Source of the DNA: CBDCXE01 sp965223725 [NCBI: Nitrospinota bacterium]
Lineage (GTDB): Bacteria > Nitrospinota_A > UBA7883
Assembly: GCA_965223725.1 (NCBI GenBank)
Contig: CBDCXE010000006.1
Span: 124,001 to 188,000 of the forward strand
Direction: 5' to 3'
Length of the DNA stretch: 64,000 nucleotides
Shown: one piece after another, positions 8,390-19,469 of the stretch
How positions within the stretch are numbered: position 1 is the first letter of the stretch
How the letters are laid out: each line of letters opens with the position of its first letter
Notes under the pieces: generated by a model
What the model saw: the letters and a program-made list of their open reading frames with translations, nothing else
The model's database searches: none
Told to the model about the DNA's origin: nothing
Program-made: the position numbers and the translations under genes

Positions 8390-9778
8390 ATGTCGACCCA
8401 GACCCAATATTTGCTGGATCAATCTGAATTGCCGAAACAGTGGTATAACATAGCCGCTGATATGCAAAACGGGGCGCAACCTCCGTTGCATCCAGGAACA
8501 GGCGAGCCGATCGGCCCGGAAGCACTGACGCCGATATTCCCCATGGCGCTTATTGAGCAAGAGGTTAGCTCCCAACAGTGGATAGATATCCCGGACGAAA
8601 TTCTGGATATATACGCGATGTGGCGGCCGACTCCTCTATTCCGCGCGCACAGGCTGGAGAAAGCGCTCGGCACCCCTGCGAAAATATTTTATAAATATGA
8701 AGGATGTTCCCCGGCGGGAAGCCACAAGCCAAACACAGCTGTGCCCCAGGCCTACTACAACAAAAAGGCGGGCATCCGCCGCATATCGACAGAGACCGGC
8801 GCTGGTCAATGGGGAAGCGCCATTTCGTTCGCCTGCAAAATGTTCGACCTGGAAACTTTGGTTTACATGGTCAAGGTCAGCTATCAGCAGAAGCCGTATC
8901 GCCGGTCGATGATCCATTGCTGGGGCGGCGAGGTAATTGCCAGCCCGTCCGATACCACGCAGGCGGGCCGGGCGATACTGGAAGCCAACCCTGATTCTAC
9001 GGGCAGCCTTGGTATCGCGATATCCGAGGCTTCGGAGGTTGCGGCGCTCAACAAAGACACCAACTATTCGCTCGGTTCTGTGCTGAACCATGTGCTGCTG
9101 CATCAAAGCGTCATCGGGCTGGAGGCGGAGAAGCAGATGAAAATGGCGGGCGCCTACCCGGATGTTGTCATCGGCTGTTGCGGTGGCGGGTCGAACTTTG
9201 CCGGCATCAGCAACGTGTTCACCCGGGACAAGATCGCCGGCAAGGATACAAAAATAGTTGCTGTAGAGCCGGCCAGCTGCCCCACATTGACCAAAGGCAT
9301 TTTCGCCTACGATTTTGGTGATACGGCCCAGACGACACCGCTGCTGCCGATGCATACCCTGGGCCACGATTTTGTGCCGCCTGGCATCCACGCCGGTGGG
9401 TTGCGTTATCACGCAATGGCGCCGCAGGTCAGCCAGCTGTTGGTGGACAACATTATCCAGGCCCAGTCGTATAAGCAGAACGAATGTTTCGAAGCGGCGG
9501 TGACCTTTTGCCAGACGGAGGGGATCATCCCGGCGCCGGAGACTTCCCACGCCATCCGCCATACCATAGTCGAAGCGCTGAATGCCAAGGAAGAAGGTAA
9601 GGAGAAAACAATCCTGTTTAGCCTAAGCGGCCATGGTCATTTCGATATGAGCGCATATGACAATTATTTCTCAGGCAGCCTGGTGGATGACAGCATGGAT
9701 GAAAATGGTGTCAAACGAGCATTGGAAGCGATCGCCCCGCTGCCAAAACCGGTCGGTTATACAGGCGCGCCCCACTAA
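8390..9778 (+). CDS. trpB: Tryptophan synthase beta chain, TrpB2 type
   Basis: A 462-residue PLP enzyme of fold type II, longer than canonical TrpB (about 400) as expected for the TrpB2 group. The PLP lysine is K113 in AGSHKPNTA. It is followed by [12 protein letters not shown], and the phosphate-binding glycine loop [10 protein letters not shown] is near residue 265. The C-terminus carries LSGHGHFD. The reaction is condensation of indole (or another nucleophile) with serine. TrpB2 proteins often stand alone, and here no trpA or other trp gene is adjacent. The start is well supported by GGAGG before ATG. A terminator follows. It may be a stand-alone indole-salvaging enzyme rather than a partner of TrpA. 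Confidence 0.9.
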   Translation: MSTQTQYLLDQSELPKQWYNIAADMQNGAQPPLHPGTGEPIGPEALTPIFPMALIEQEVSSQQWIDIPDEILDIYAMWRPTPLFRAHRLEKALGTPAKIFYKYEGCSPAGSHKPNTAVPQAYYNKKAGIRRISTETGAGQWGSAISFACKMFDLETLVYMVKVSYQQKPYRRSMIHCWGGEVIASPSDTTQAGRAILEANPDSTGSLGIAISEASEVAALNKDTNYSLGSVLNHVLLHQSVIGLEAEKQMKMAGAYPDVVIGCCGGGSNFAGISNVFTRDKIAGKDTKIVAVEPASCPTLTKGIFAYDFGDTAQTTPLLPMHTLGHDFVPPGIHAGGLRYHAMAPQVSQLLVDNIIQAQSYKQNECFEAAVTFCQTEGIIPAPETSHAIRHTIVEALNAKEEGKEKTILFSLSGHGHFDMSAYDNYFSGSLVDDSMDENGVKRALEAIAPLPKPVGYTGAPH

Positions 9779-9794
9779 ACCATCAATCTATATC

Positions 9795-9827
9795 GCCGCT
9801 GGGTCTTTATGATCCGGCGGCTTTTTT
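9795..9827 (+). terminator. Rho-independent terminator after trpB2
   Basis: GCCGCTGG (9795-9802) pairs with CCGGCGGC (9814-9821), eight pairs with one G-T, an 11-base loop, followed by six T (9822-9827). It sits 16 bases after the trpB2 stop and touches the end of the convergent DUF3187 gene. Confidence 0.8.
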
Positions 9828-10812
9828 ATTTCTGCAATGAAAAATGAAGCGTGAAATCTGGCTGGGTTTCGACAATATTTTCCGATAATCCGGCGGCAAG
9901 GATAAGACCGTTGGGAAGCTGATATTTGAAACCGAAGGTAACCTCTAGCCATTGCCGGCGCATCTGTTTGTTATCCGCAGCGCCCAGGGGTGAGTTATTA
10001 AACATAGACTGGACGATAAGCCTCAACCGCTGACTATATACATATTCCGCACTCACAAAACCAGCGAACATCGGGTCATACGACACCGTATCCCAGTTTC
10101 TTTTTATCTGACCTGGGAATAAATAACCAGCGCCAAGGCTCCAGTAAATCCAGTCGGAGTTATGCGTGGCCAACAGCCTGGCGCCCGCCTCCCAGCCGCC
10201 TGACCCTCGATCTTTATCAGCGTCGCCGGTTGGCGCCTGACCTAAGGCCTGCAACGCAAGATCCCACTTTTCGCCGGCATACAGTCTATATTTTAAGCCA
10301 AACGAAATATCGCCCAGCCCCACAACACCCATTTCGCCTTTCATCACCAGTTTCCGGTTATGAAATATCCTGTCGTCAAATTGAAAGTCGTCGGTCTGCT
10401 CCTGCCCTTTAAAGCTGGGCGCGCCGATGGCATTGTGGTACCACCGCACAAAACTGTCCAGAAATCCGGCGGACGAGTAGTAGAGCGGAACATCGAAGCT
10501 CAGTTCCAGTCGATCATTCATGGTTGGAACCCGGGCCGTGATATCAAGCTCGGTCAGCTCTTTATCAATGCTGGTAACCCACACCCTTTTGCCCGATCGC
10601 ATAAAAATATTCGAATGGTTGATAGCGGCGACCCAGGTGGTTTTACCGGCAATTGTGGCGCTCTCCGGCGAGGGATATAGAAGCCCCACATAGAGTGGAT
10701 GATGGTTGCGGACCGCCAGCGGGCCGAAGGGTGAACTGGAATGCGCAGGGGATACAGCCAATATAACAGCCAGGATCGCCAGATGAACCGGTGTCAAACT
10801 TTTAAAATTCAA
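9826..10812 (-). CDS. DUF3187 family outer-membrane protein
   Basis: A 328-residue exported protein. A signal peptide (about 25 residues ending SPAHS) precedes FGPLAVRNHHPLYVGLLYPSP, the conserved opening of DUF3187. The rest alternates short amphipathic strands with turns (for example MGVVGLGDISFGLKYRLY, WEAGARLLATHNSDWIYWSLGAGYLFPG) and ends in F-x-L-Q-K, as expected of an outer-membrane beta-barrel. It starts at TTG, overlapping the stop of the upstream permease as TTGA. No other in-frame start lies before the signal sequence. The family has no established function. The tight coupling to a polysaccharide-type ABC permease suggests envelope biogenesis. Confidence 0.75.
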   Translation of the reverse strand: MNFKSLTPVHLAILAVILAVSPAHSSSPFGPLAVRNHHPLYVGLLYPSPESATIAGKTTWVAAINHSNIFMRSGKRVWVTSIDKELTELDITARVPTMNDRLELSFDVPLYYSSAGFLDSFVRWYHNAIGAPSFKGQEQTDDFQFDDRIFHNRKLVMKGEMGVVGLGDISFGLKYRLYAGEKWDLALQALGQAPTGDADKDRGSGGWEAGARLLATHNSDWIYWSLGAGYLFPGQIKRNWDTVSYDPMFAGFVSAEYVYSQRLRLIVQSMFNNSPLGAADNKQMRRQWLEVTFGFKYQLPNGLILAAGLSENIVETQPDFTLHFSLQK

Positions 10813-11597
10813 ATTTCTTCAGCGAATGTTTCTTTGTTACGTTCAAACTGCCGGACGCCAATAACTATACAACCAAGCCCTATCAATACGATTAAGCCTA
10901 TAGCGGCCAGGTCGGGCGTTTTCCCATAGAGCAAGATATTCTGATAAGCCATGGTCAGCATAGCCATCGGGTTCAGATAAAAAGTAAACCGCAGATGTTC
11001 CGGAACCATGGTGACCGGGTAAATGATCGGGCAGAGGAAAAACCAGAGCATCACGAAGTTGGCGAGGATATGCTGGACATCGCGCAACCGCACATTGATC
11101 GCCGCCAGAAAATAGACCAGCCCCACGGTGAACAGAAACTGCGCCAGCATGATCACCGGCAGCCACAGGATCGTGGCGGTGAACGGTATCCGGTACCACA
11201 ACATGAACCCGAACAGCAGCGGCAGGCTGAACAGATAGTTGAACAGGTTCGTCAGCACCTTCACCATCGGTAATATTTCCGCCGGAAACATCGATTTGGT
11301 TATCAGGCTGCCGGAAGCGGTGATAGAGTTGACCCCATCCATCAGGGAGGAGGAGAACCATATCCAGGGCAACAGCCCGGCGAACATGAACACCGAATAA
11401 TTCTCCACCTGTATCCGCATATAGACGGAAAACACCAGCGCATAGACCAACAGAACAAGTAGCGGGTTGAAAAAGGTCCACATCACACCCAGCACAGAGC
11501 CCCGATACCGCGCCTTCAGCTCTTTGGACACCAGGCTGATGATCAGCTCCCGGTACCTTATCAGAATCGTCGCAGTATCACAGAGCGCCTCTAGCAT
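10809..11597 (-). CDS. ABC-2 type polysaccharide export permease (Wzm/TagG/KpsM family)
   Basis: A 262-residue protein with six predicted membrane helices. The N-terminal cytoplasmic segment RYRELIISLVSKELKARYRGSVLG, followed by MWTFFNPLLVLLVYALVFSVY, is the hallmark of Wzm/TagG permeases. Later LNPMAMLTMAYQNILLYGK precedes the last helices. Such permeases need a Wzt/TagH-type ATPase, usually encoded next to them, but none is present here or elsewhere in the window. The following gene is the DUF3187 barrel with a 4-base overlap. The ribosome site before the ATG is weak. The substrate (O-antigen, teichoic-like or capsule-like glycan) cannot be told. Confidence 0.85.
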   Translation of the reverse strand: MLEALCDTATILIRYRELIISLVSKELKARYRGSVLGVMWTFFNPLLVLLVYALVFSVYMRIQVENYSVFMFAGLLPWIWFSSSLMDGVNSITASGSLITKSMFPAEILPMVKVLTNLFNYLFSLPLLFGFMLWYRIPFTATILWLPVIMLAQFLFTVGLVYFLAAINVRLRDVQHILANFVMLWFFLCPIIYPVTMVPEHLRFTFYLNPMAMLTMAYQNILLYGKTPDLAAIGLIVLIGLGCIVIGVRQFERNKETFAEEI

Positions 11598-11730
11598 AAG
11601 CCGACACCGGTCGTAATGGAGCTTGCGCGCAATGGCCCATCATTCTGATTATTGTGTGTGCGAATCATCCGGTGATTATATGTAAAACCTTTGATCTAAT
11701 CAATATGGAGCCGATACGGTAAAACAGCGA

Positions 11731-13101
11731 CTATCCGAACTTTTTCAGGCTGTCTATATATTCTGCGTTCTCGCTGGCCCATTTACGGATCAGGTATCTG
11801 CCACCCAGGCGATACTTCAACCGCCATCGCTTTTGCCAGCTCAGGCGGGCGATATTTCGCAGCGAATAGAATCGTTCTGTCTCTTCCACTATCCCCTGCT
11901 GCAGCTCGTATGGTGTCATCTGTTTCGGGCGAATGGTGACATGGTGCCCGTCATAATGGTCCCACACGCTGTGGAGCACACGGCCGCTTCTGGTCATTTC
12001 ATCATATATCGCCGTACCGGGAAACGGTGTCAACGCGCATAGCTGGATCGTGTCCAGCCCAGTCTCCAACGCAAAATCGACGGTATCCTTAATCGTCTTT
12101 CGGGTATCGTTTTCCCCACCCAGCACGAACATGCCGTGCAGGCCGATCCCATACTTCCGGAAGGTCGCTATGGCGTCGCTTATCTGGTCCAGGGTCTGCC
12201 CTTTTTTATACTGCTTCAATGTCTCCGGGCTGACAGACTCCAGCCCCACATACCCAATCCGCATTTGGGTGCGGCGCATCAGCTCCATCAGCTCTTCATC
12301 CTGGGCGGCGTTTATCCTCACCTGACAGGAATAGCGCAGCGGAACCTTATCCTGGTCTATCATGGCGCGCAGCAACGCCTTGGTTTTTTTCGGCGCGGCG
12401 GCGAAGTTGTCGTCGATAAAACAGACGCTCCTGTCCAGAAACGGCTCCAAATCCTCGATGACCTGCTCTGTCCTTTTGAACCGGTATTTTTTGCCGAATG
12501 TGGTGGTCACACTGCAGAAGTTGCAATCGAATGGGCACCCGCGGGAAAACATGACGATCGGCGGATATTCCCCCGCGCCTTTAAACCCTTTGCACGCAGA
12601 GAAATCGTTGGCCGGCAACGTCTCCATATTTACAAGCTCTATGTCGGATTGGTTATGGGTGACGCCGTCATCGGTTTTATACGAGATGCCGGCGATGCCA
12701 GACACGTCGCCACCGTTGTTCAGCGCCGACAGCAGGCCCAGAAACGAATTCTCTCCTTCACCGCGCGCCACATAGTCGCAATACTCCAGCGCCTCTTCGG
12801 TCATTGCGCTCGCATGGGGGCCCCCCATCACCACAACAACTCCCGCCTCTTTCAGGAACTGGCCAATTCTGTAAGCTTCCGTTACAGTCGATGTGAGCGA
12901 AGAGAGACCGACCAGATCGAACCCTTTCAGATATTCAAGGTTGAAGTTTTGAAATTGCTGGTAGATGACCTCCACATCATACCCCGCGTTTTTCAGATAT
13001 CCGTTCAGAATCGAAACGCCGAGACGGGGCAGATATACCCTGCTGAAAACATGGGTGCGCACAGCTTTTGTCTCCACCAGCGCGATTTTTTTTATTTTCA
13101 T
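11731..13101 (-). CDS. B12-binding-domain radical SAM protein
   Basis: A 456-residue protein. The N-terminal third is a cobalamin-binding Rossmann domain (LPRLGVSILNGYLKNAGYDV, GLSSLTSTVTEAYRIGQFLK, VVVMGGPHAS, CDYVARGEGE). The radical SAM core begins with SRGCPFDCNFCS near residue 188, giving the CxxxCxxC cluster ligands, followed by FIDDNFAAAPKK and MRIGYVGLESVSPETL. The C-terminal segment is basic and may form an accessory domain. Relatives (BchE, HpnP/HpnJ-like, many uncharacterised) methylate or rearrange unactivated carbons. It is preceded and followed by 113- and 133-base gaps, so it is probably transcribed alone. Substrate unknown. Confidence 0.85.
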   Translation of the reverse strand: MKIKKIALVETKAVRTHVFSRVYLPRLGVSILNGYLKNAGYDVEVIYQQFQNFNLEYLKGFDLVGLSSLTSTVTEAYRIGQFLKEAGVVVVMGGPHASAMTEEALEYCDYVARGEGENSFLGLLSALNNGGDVSGIAGISYKTDDGVTHNQSDIELVNMETLPANDFSACKGFKGAGEYPPIVMFSRGCPFDCNFCSVTTTFGKKYRFKRTEQVIEDLEPFLDRSVCFIDDNFAAAPKKTKALLRAMIDQDKVPLRYSCQVRINAAQDEELMELMRRTQMRIGYVGLESVSPETLKQYKKGQTLDQISDAIATFRKYGIGLHGMFVLGGENDTRKTIKDTVDFALETGLDTIQLCALTPFPGTAIYDEMTRSGRVLHSVWDHYDGHHVTIRPKQMTPYELQQGIVEETERFYSLRNIARLSWQKRWRLKYRLGGRYLIRKWASENAEYIDSLKKFG

Positions 13102-13214
13102 TTATTTTAGCCAAGTGTTGTATCAATAGAACCGACCAGCTTAATCTTAACTTAAAACCGGGTCAGATAAATAAAAACATGGCTGGCGCTATGCAAAACG
13201 GGACATAAACCCGC

Positions 13215-15044
13215 TCACTTCCGCAAAAAACCTTTCAGCAGATCTTCCTTCTCCAGCGTGAGGGCGATGGGGCGGCCGTGGGGGCAGGTGTAGGGCAGCT
13301 TGCACAGTTTCAAGCCTTCCACCAGCGACTCGATCTCACGGCGATCGAGCTTCTGCCCCGCTTTCACGGCGGATCGGCATGCCATGATGTTAATCGCTGA
13401 TTCACTAATCTCGGAGAAATCATCGGCTCTTTCGACCTTGCCCATTTTGCTCAAAATATCCAAAATCAAGGCTTTGTAATCCTTGCCTATCAGCAAAGCC
13501 GGAACTGATCGGAGCGAGAAGGTTCGCTCCCCAAACTCTTCTATCACAAATCCGAGTTTTTCGAACGCTGCCAGATTGTCCCGGACCCTGTCGGAATCCT
13601 CCCCGGACAGGTCCATCTGCATCGGAAAAAGAAGCTCCTGGCTGTCCACCTTGCCTTCCCGATATTTGACAGACAGCTTCTCATAATTGATCCGTTCATG
13701 GGTCGTATGCTGATCCAGAAGCAACAGCCGGTCGCCCTCCTCCAACAGTATAAAAGCTCCAAAAATCTGCCCTACCGGTTTGAACCCTTCCGATATGACG
13801 CTGTCGAAATGTTTCAGCTCCGGCTCTGTTTCCCCGCTCTCATCAAACCTGGTCGGCGCAGTCTCGTTATAAGGGGCGATCGCCGCCATAGGTTCCCGCA
13901 ATTCGTTCAGGCCTGAATGCTGGCTTGGAACAGGCGGCGCCCAGAAAGATGATTCTGTTTTCAACGATACACCGGTCGACGCGAACCGCTCGGCGTCATT
14001 TTCATTCTGGTGATCATCACCGCCCTCTTTATGACGCAGCCTGGTTCGCTCCAGCGCGTCGATAACCCCGCTTTTCACCAGGTGGAACAACGCGCCGCCA
14101 TCGACAAACCGGACTTCAGTCTTGGTAGGAGAGACATTCACATCCACTCGATCGGCAGGTATCGTCAACCGCAGAAATATGGCTGGATACCGCCCCTTTG
14201 GCAGCAGGGAGCGGTGCCCCTCCATGATAGCGTGATAAGCCAGCCGATCACGCACGAACCGGTTGTTTATAAATGTAAATTGTTTCTCTCGCCCGGCGTA
14301 GCTGACGCCAGGCCTGGAAACATAGCCCTCCACGCCCATGCCGGCGTGGTTGAACCGTACCGGCGTAAGCTCATCGGCGATATCCTTGCCAAACAGGGCG
14401 GAAACACGATCCATGAACGTGTCGCCATCTCCTTCAACAGGGGCCGCGTCGAACAGCGGTTTGCCATCCCGCACAAACCGGAACCCGACGCCAGGGCTGC
14501 CCAACGCCTGGCGTATAACTGTATCACGCACATGCCCCGCCTCCACATTTTCTGAGCGGAGAAATTTTCTCCGGGCTGGCGTATTATAAAATAATGAATC
14601 GACGAATACCCGCGTCCCCTTTATCGGCGCGCACTCCTTGACAGAATTTAGCACTCCACCATCAAAATGAACTTCGGTACCGGCGGACGCGCCGCTCCGG
14701 CTGGTCCACAAGGTCAAACGGGATACCGATGCGATGGATGGAAGCGCCTCTCCCCGAAACCCCAGGGTGTCTATGGAGCGCAGGTCAGACTCGTTGATTA
14801 TTTTGCTGGTGGCATGTCGCTCAAAGGCCATTATGGCGTCATCCCTCCCCATGCCATCCCCGTCGTCGGTCACTTCGATATGGGATTTACCTCCGTTTCG
14901 GATGGCCACGATGATCTGCTGGGCGCCGGCGTCTATGCTGTTTTCCACCAGCTCTTTCACCACCGAGGCGGGGCGCTCCACCACTTCGCCGGCGGCTATC
15001 TGGTTGGCTACTTTATCTGTGAGCGCTCGAATCAGGCTTGCCAC
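13215..15044 (-). CDS. mutL: DNA mismatch repair protein MutL
   Basis: A 609-residue protein with the GHKL ATPase domain at the N-terminus: IAAGEVVERPASVVKELVENSIDAGA, DDGDGM, TLGFRGEALPSIASVSRL and GTRVFVDSLFYNTPARRKFL. The C-terminal dimerisation domain carries DQHTTHERINYE near residue 444, which fits the DQHA(x)2E(x)4E metal-binding endonuclease motif, plus CRSAVKAG and CPHGRP. MutL of this kind nicks DNA itself and is found in species without MutH. The start is GTG at 15044, with no better alternative before the conserved IAAGEV block. It acts with MutS, which is not in this window. Confidence 0.95.
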   Translation of the reverse strand: MASLIRALTDKVANQIAAGEVVERPASVVKELVENSIDAGAQQIIVAIRNGGKSHIEVTDDGDGMGRDDAIMAFERHATSKIINESDLRSIDTLGFRGEALPSIASVSRLTLWTSRSGASAGTEVHFDGGVLNSVKECAPIKGTRVFVDSLFYNTPARRKFLRSENVEAGHVRDTVIRQALGSPGVGFRFVRDGKPLFDAAPVEGDGDTFMDRVSALFGKDIADELTPVRFNHAGMGVEGYVSRPGVSYAGREKQFTFINNRFVRDRLAYHAIMEGHRSLLPKGRYPAIFLRLTIPADRVDVNVSPTKTEVRFVDGGALFHLVKSGVIDALERTRLRHKEGGDDHQNENDAERFASTGVSLKTESSFWAPPVPSQHSGLNELREPMAAIAPYNETAPTRFDESGETEPELKHFDSVISEGFKPVGQIFGAFILLEEGDRLLLLDQHTTHERINYEKLSVKYREGKVDSQELLFPMQMDLSGEDSDRVRDNLAAFEKLGFVIEEFGERTFSLRSVPALLIGKDYKALILDILSKMGKVERADDFSEISESAINIMACRSAVKAGQKLDRREIESLVEGLKLCKLPYTCPHGRPIALTLEKEDLLKGFLRK

Positions 15045-15167
15045 GGTATAATCCAGGAAATGTTTTAAAAATTTTCGCTACAGTTATTGTATTGCTGGCG
15101 CCCGGGTGAGTCAAGGATCGGTTGCCAGTCATCGCTTGCCACCCAAAAATTTTATTAACTACGATTA

Positions 15168-16493
15168 TTATTGCCTTATATGCTCCACCCATTGATGAAG
15201 CATCTCTATGCCCATTATCATGTTTGGAGCGTTGGTTTTTACAAACTCTATCTCTTCTTGCTCGGTTTTCGGTCGGTTTCGTTTATAGTTTTCGAACGCT
15301 TCTTTTCCTTTGTAATCCACAAAGGCTATCCTGGCGCCATAATCGTCTGGCCGCAACATAACAGCGTTGCCTGTGATGGTGGCTATATGAAACGGGTGGG
15401 AGAGCAGCGACGTGCCCAGCTCGTTGGAGTTTTTTACACCCTTTCGTTTCAGGTCATCTGCCAGTTCGTTGAAATCGGCGTAAAAATAGAACGATCCTTT
15501 CGGGACGGTAACATTGATCTTGTCTATTTTACCAAACTGCTCGCACATATACTGGCCCATGATTCGGTTTATCTCGCGGGTGATTTTAAAATATTCCTCC
15601 ATCTCATCATTTGGCTCATACACGGTGATGGCGGCGTACTGGGTGGGTGTAGAAACATTGGTATAGATGGTGGCTGCTATCTTGGTGAACGCCTGGCGCA
15701 GCCTGTCACTGTTCTGCTCCGGTAATATACATGCGCCCAGCCGATACCCCCCGGCAGATCGGTCTTTCGATAATCCGTTTGTAACAAAAGTCCCTTCCGG
15801 GAATACCTTGCCCATGCTGATGAAGTCATCCATGTTAAATGTGGAGAGGGCATAGATCTCATCTGACAAAACAAAAGTATTGTGCATGCGACAGATATCG
15901 GCGATCACTTCCAGCTCTTCTTTTGTGTACAGCGCTCCTGTGGGGTTATGCGGATTATTCAGCGTCAGAATATGCTGGATGTTCTCATTGGCGATATCAT
16001 CAAGGAAGCATTCAAGCGCTTCAGGATCTATTTTATAGTTATTCTCCGGTTTCAGATACATTGTGTGATACGACTTGCCCAACATCTTCAGTTGCGGGTA
16101 GTAACCGATCCATGATGGCGATGGAATTATCACGTTGCCGTTGATCATGGAAAATATGGTAAATATCAGATCTTTTGTACCAGAGCCGACAACGACCCTG
16201 CCTGGATCCACATCTAGCCCAAAATGACGTTTGTTGAAACCGGCCACCGCCTTGCGAAGTTCCGATATACCTTCCGCGGCGGAATAGTGCCCCTTTGACG
16301 CGTTCTCGCCTAGCGCTCTCTCCAGTGGTGGCGGCACATGAAACGGTGATTGCCCAAACGCAAACCCAGCGTAATCGAAATCACAATCCATCTCTTCGCA
16401 CATCTTCCTGTGCTTGGCCACCATCAGCCCGACACGCAGGTTTTCCGGCATCACAATAGTCTCGATATTATGGTTTATTTTCAATTCTTCCAT
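15168..16493 (-). CDS. Class I/II pyridoxal-phosphate aminotransferase
   Basis: About 441 residues. It has the fold-type I layout: HYSAAEGISELRKAVAGFNKRHFGLDVDPGRVVVGSG in the small/large domain hinge, LNNPHNPTGALY binding substrate and cofactor, VLSDEIYA with the Asp that pairs with the pyridine nitrogen, and the Schiff-base lysine near residue 243 in LSKDRSAGGYRLG. The C-terminal arginine that binds the carboxylate is likely in GARIAFVDY. I choose ATG 16493 because GGAGG lies six bases upstream; ATG 16499 directly abuts it. It is divergent from acetoacetyl-CoA synthetase. Substrate cannot be named; the family includes aspartate and aromatic aminotransferases. Confidence 0.85.
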   Translation of the reverse strand: MEELKINHNIETIVMPENLRVGLMVAKHRKMCEEMDCDFDYAGFAFGQSPFHVPPPLERALGENASKGHYSAAEGISELRKAVAGFNKRHFGLDVDPGRVVVGSGTKDLIFTIFSMINGNVIIPSPSWIGYYPQLKMLGKSYHTMYLKPENNYKIDPEALECFLDDIANENIQHILTLNNPHNPTGALYTKEELEVIADICRMHNTFVLSDEIYALSTFNMDDFISMGKVFPEGTFVTNGLSKDRSAGGYRLGACILPEQNSDRLRQAFTKIAATIYTNVSTPTQYAAITVYEPNDEMEEYFKITREINRIMGQYMCEQFGKIDKINVTVPKGSFYFYADFNELADDLKRKGVKNSNELGTSLLSHPFHIATITGNAVMLRPDDYGARIAFVDYKGKEAFENYKRNRPKTEQEEIEFVKTNAPNMIMGIEMLHQWVEHIRQ

Positions 16494-16551
16494 GGTCATC
16501 CTCCATGCTGACTGTTAATTCAGACAATTCCACTATCTATATAGACGCTCA

Positions 16552-16622
16552 ATACGACCCAATATTCAGTTTGCAATCATAAACTTATAGTAAATTTTCC
16601 TATATTGACCGATACGAGCCAA
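16552..16622. repeat. Pair of 11-base direct repeats in the divergent promoter region
   Basis: ATACGACCCAA (16552-16562) and ATACGAGCCAA (16612-16622) match at ten of eleven positions and start exactly 60 bases apart, in the 204-base region between the divergent aminotransferase and aacS genes. This could be a pair of regulator half-sites. Chance cannot be excluded. Confidence 0.3.
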
Positions 16623-16703
16623 AAACCTGCAGGAAAATGATAAAGTTAATATAAGACATAATTTATGTAAAGAACTCAGGTTTCCGGTGACTGGAGGAAA
16701 AAT

Positions 16704-18659
<1,956 letters not shown>

Positions 18660-18682
18660 CCAGAGGACATCACCCAGGGGTA

Positions 18683-18758
18683 TGGTAGCCCCAGGGGGAG
18701 TCGAACCCCCGTTTCCGCCGTGAGAGGGCGGCGTCCTGGGCCACTAGACGATGGGGCC
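18683..18758 (-). tRNA. tRNA-Glu (anticodon CUC)
   Basis: Read on the minus strand, the 76-base element folds as a cloverleaf. The acceptor arms are GGCCCCA and TGGGGCT (a G-U pair at 1-72), the anticodon stem is CCGCC/GGCGG around loop CTCTCAC with anticodon CTC, and the T arm is GGGGG TTCGACT CCCCC. The CCA end is encoded (18683-18685). It reads GAG codons and stands alone, 24 bases past the aacS stop on the opposite strand. Confidence 0.95.
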
Positions 18759-18828
18759 GTGGCGCTTGAACGCGTGGCTATTGTACAGCAACTGCGCCGA
18801 CTATTGAAAAAAATCTGCTATATGAAAA

Positions 18829-19215
18829 TCACTTGCCATTGAAAATATCCCGGAGTTTTTCTTCCAGGCCGGCTGCTGTAAACGGTTTTATCAGGAAGCC
18901 CTTTACGCTGGCGCTGGTGGTGGTGTCCAGTTTATCTTGCAAGGTTTTGGTGGATACCATAATAACTGGCACATCCTGGATATCAGGCTCCGACCTTATC
19001 GCCTCCAGCAAATCGAGCCCGTTCATCTGTGGCATGTTCCAGTCGAGCAGGATCAGGTCATAAATATTTTTCCTGATTTTTGGTAAAGCTGTAACTCCAT
19101 CATCAGCTTCGTCGACATTATTTATCCCGATCTGGCTCAAAATATTCCGGATAACTTCTCGCATGGCCGAAAAATCATCTACAACCAGGACTTTTATATT
19201 CGTATTAATATCCAT
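18829..19215 (-). CDS. cheY: CheY-like single-domain response regulator
   Basis: A 128-residue stand-alone receiver domain. Visible residues: acidic pair D13-D14, phospho-acceptor D58 in LLDWNMPQMNG, S88/T89 in VIMVSTKT at the switch position, and the conserved K110 in FLIKPF. The length and the WNMPxMNG and VRGxLxKPF-like patterns are those of chemotaxis CheY rather than of a truncated transcriptional regulator. GGAGGAAA precedes the ATG by a good distance. No chemotaxis gene is adjacent, so its partners (CheA and a flagellar motor, or a different output) must be elsewhere. It is preceded by a 254-base intergenic region in which I see no convincing promoter. Confidence 0.85.
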   Translation of the reverse strand: MDINTNIKVLVVDDFSAMREVIRNILSQIGINNVDEADDGVTALPKIRKNIYDLILLDWNMPQMNGLDLLEAIRSEPDIQDVPVIMVSTKTLQDKLDTTTSASVKGFLIKPFTAAGLEEKLRDIFNGK

Positions 19216-19469
19216 CGTTTTCCTCCACCGAAAACCTGGAAATTATCGATGTGTGTAATTGAACTGATATTATATATTGCAATTAAGTGATCGCCTATTG
19301 GTTTGACAAATATTCTTAAATTCAGAATCCATTTCATCCGCTGGTATTCTTAATATATAGCAATATAAATTCCGGAGTCTTATTCAGTCTGAAAACAGTA
19401 GATTTGGCGACCATCGCATAATACTCCATATAAGCGTTTAATTTACAGTAATTTTTATTTAAGGGTACC

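Noticed and set aside
8636-9562. Open frame of 308 codons opposite trpB2
   Set aside because: Antisense shadow of a well-defined PLP enzyme; composition is not protein-like.
12136-13110. Open frame of 324 codons opposite the B12 radical SAM gene
   Set aside because: The minus-strand frame carries clear cobalamin and CxxxCxxC motifs; the plus-strand frame has none.
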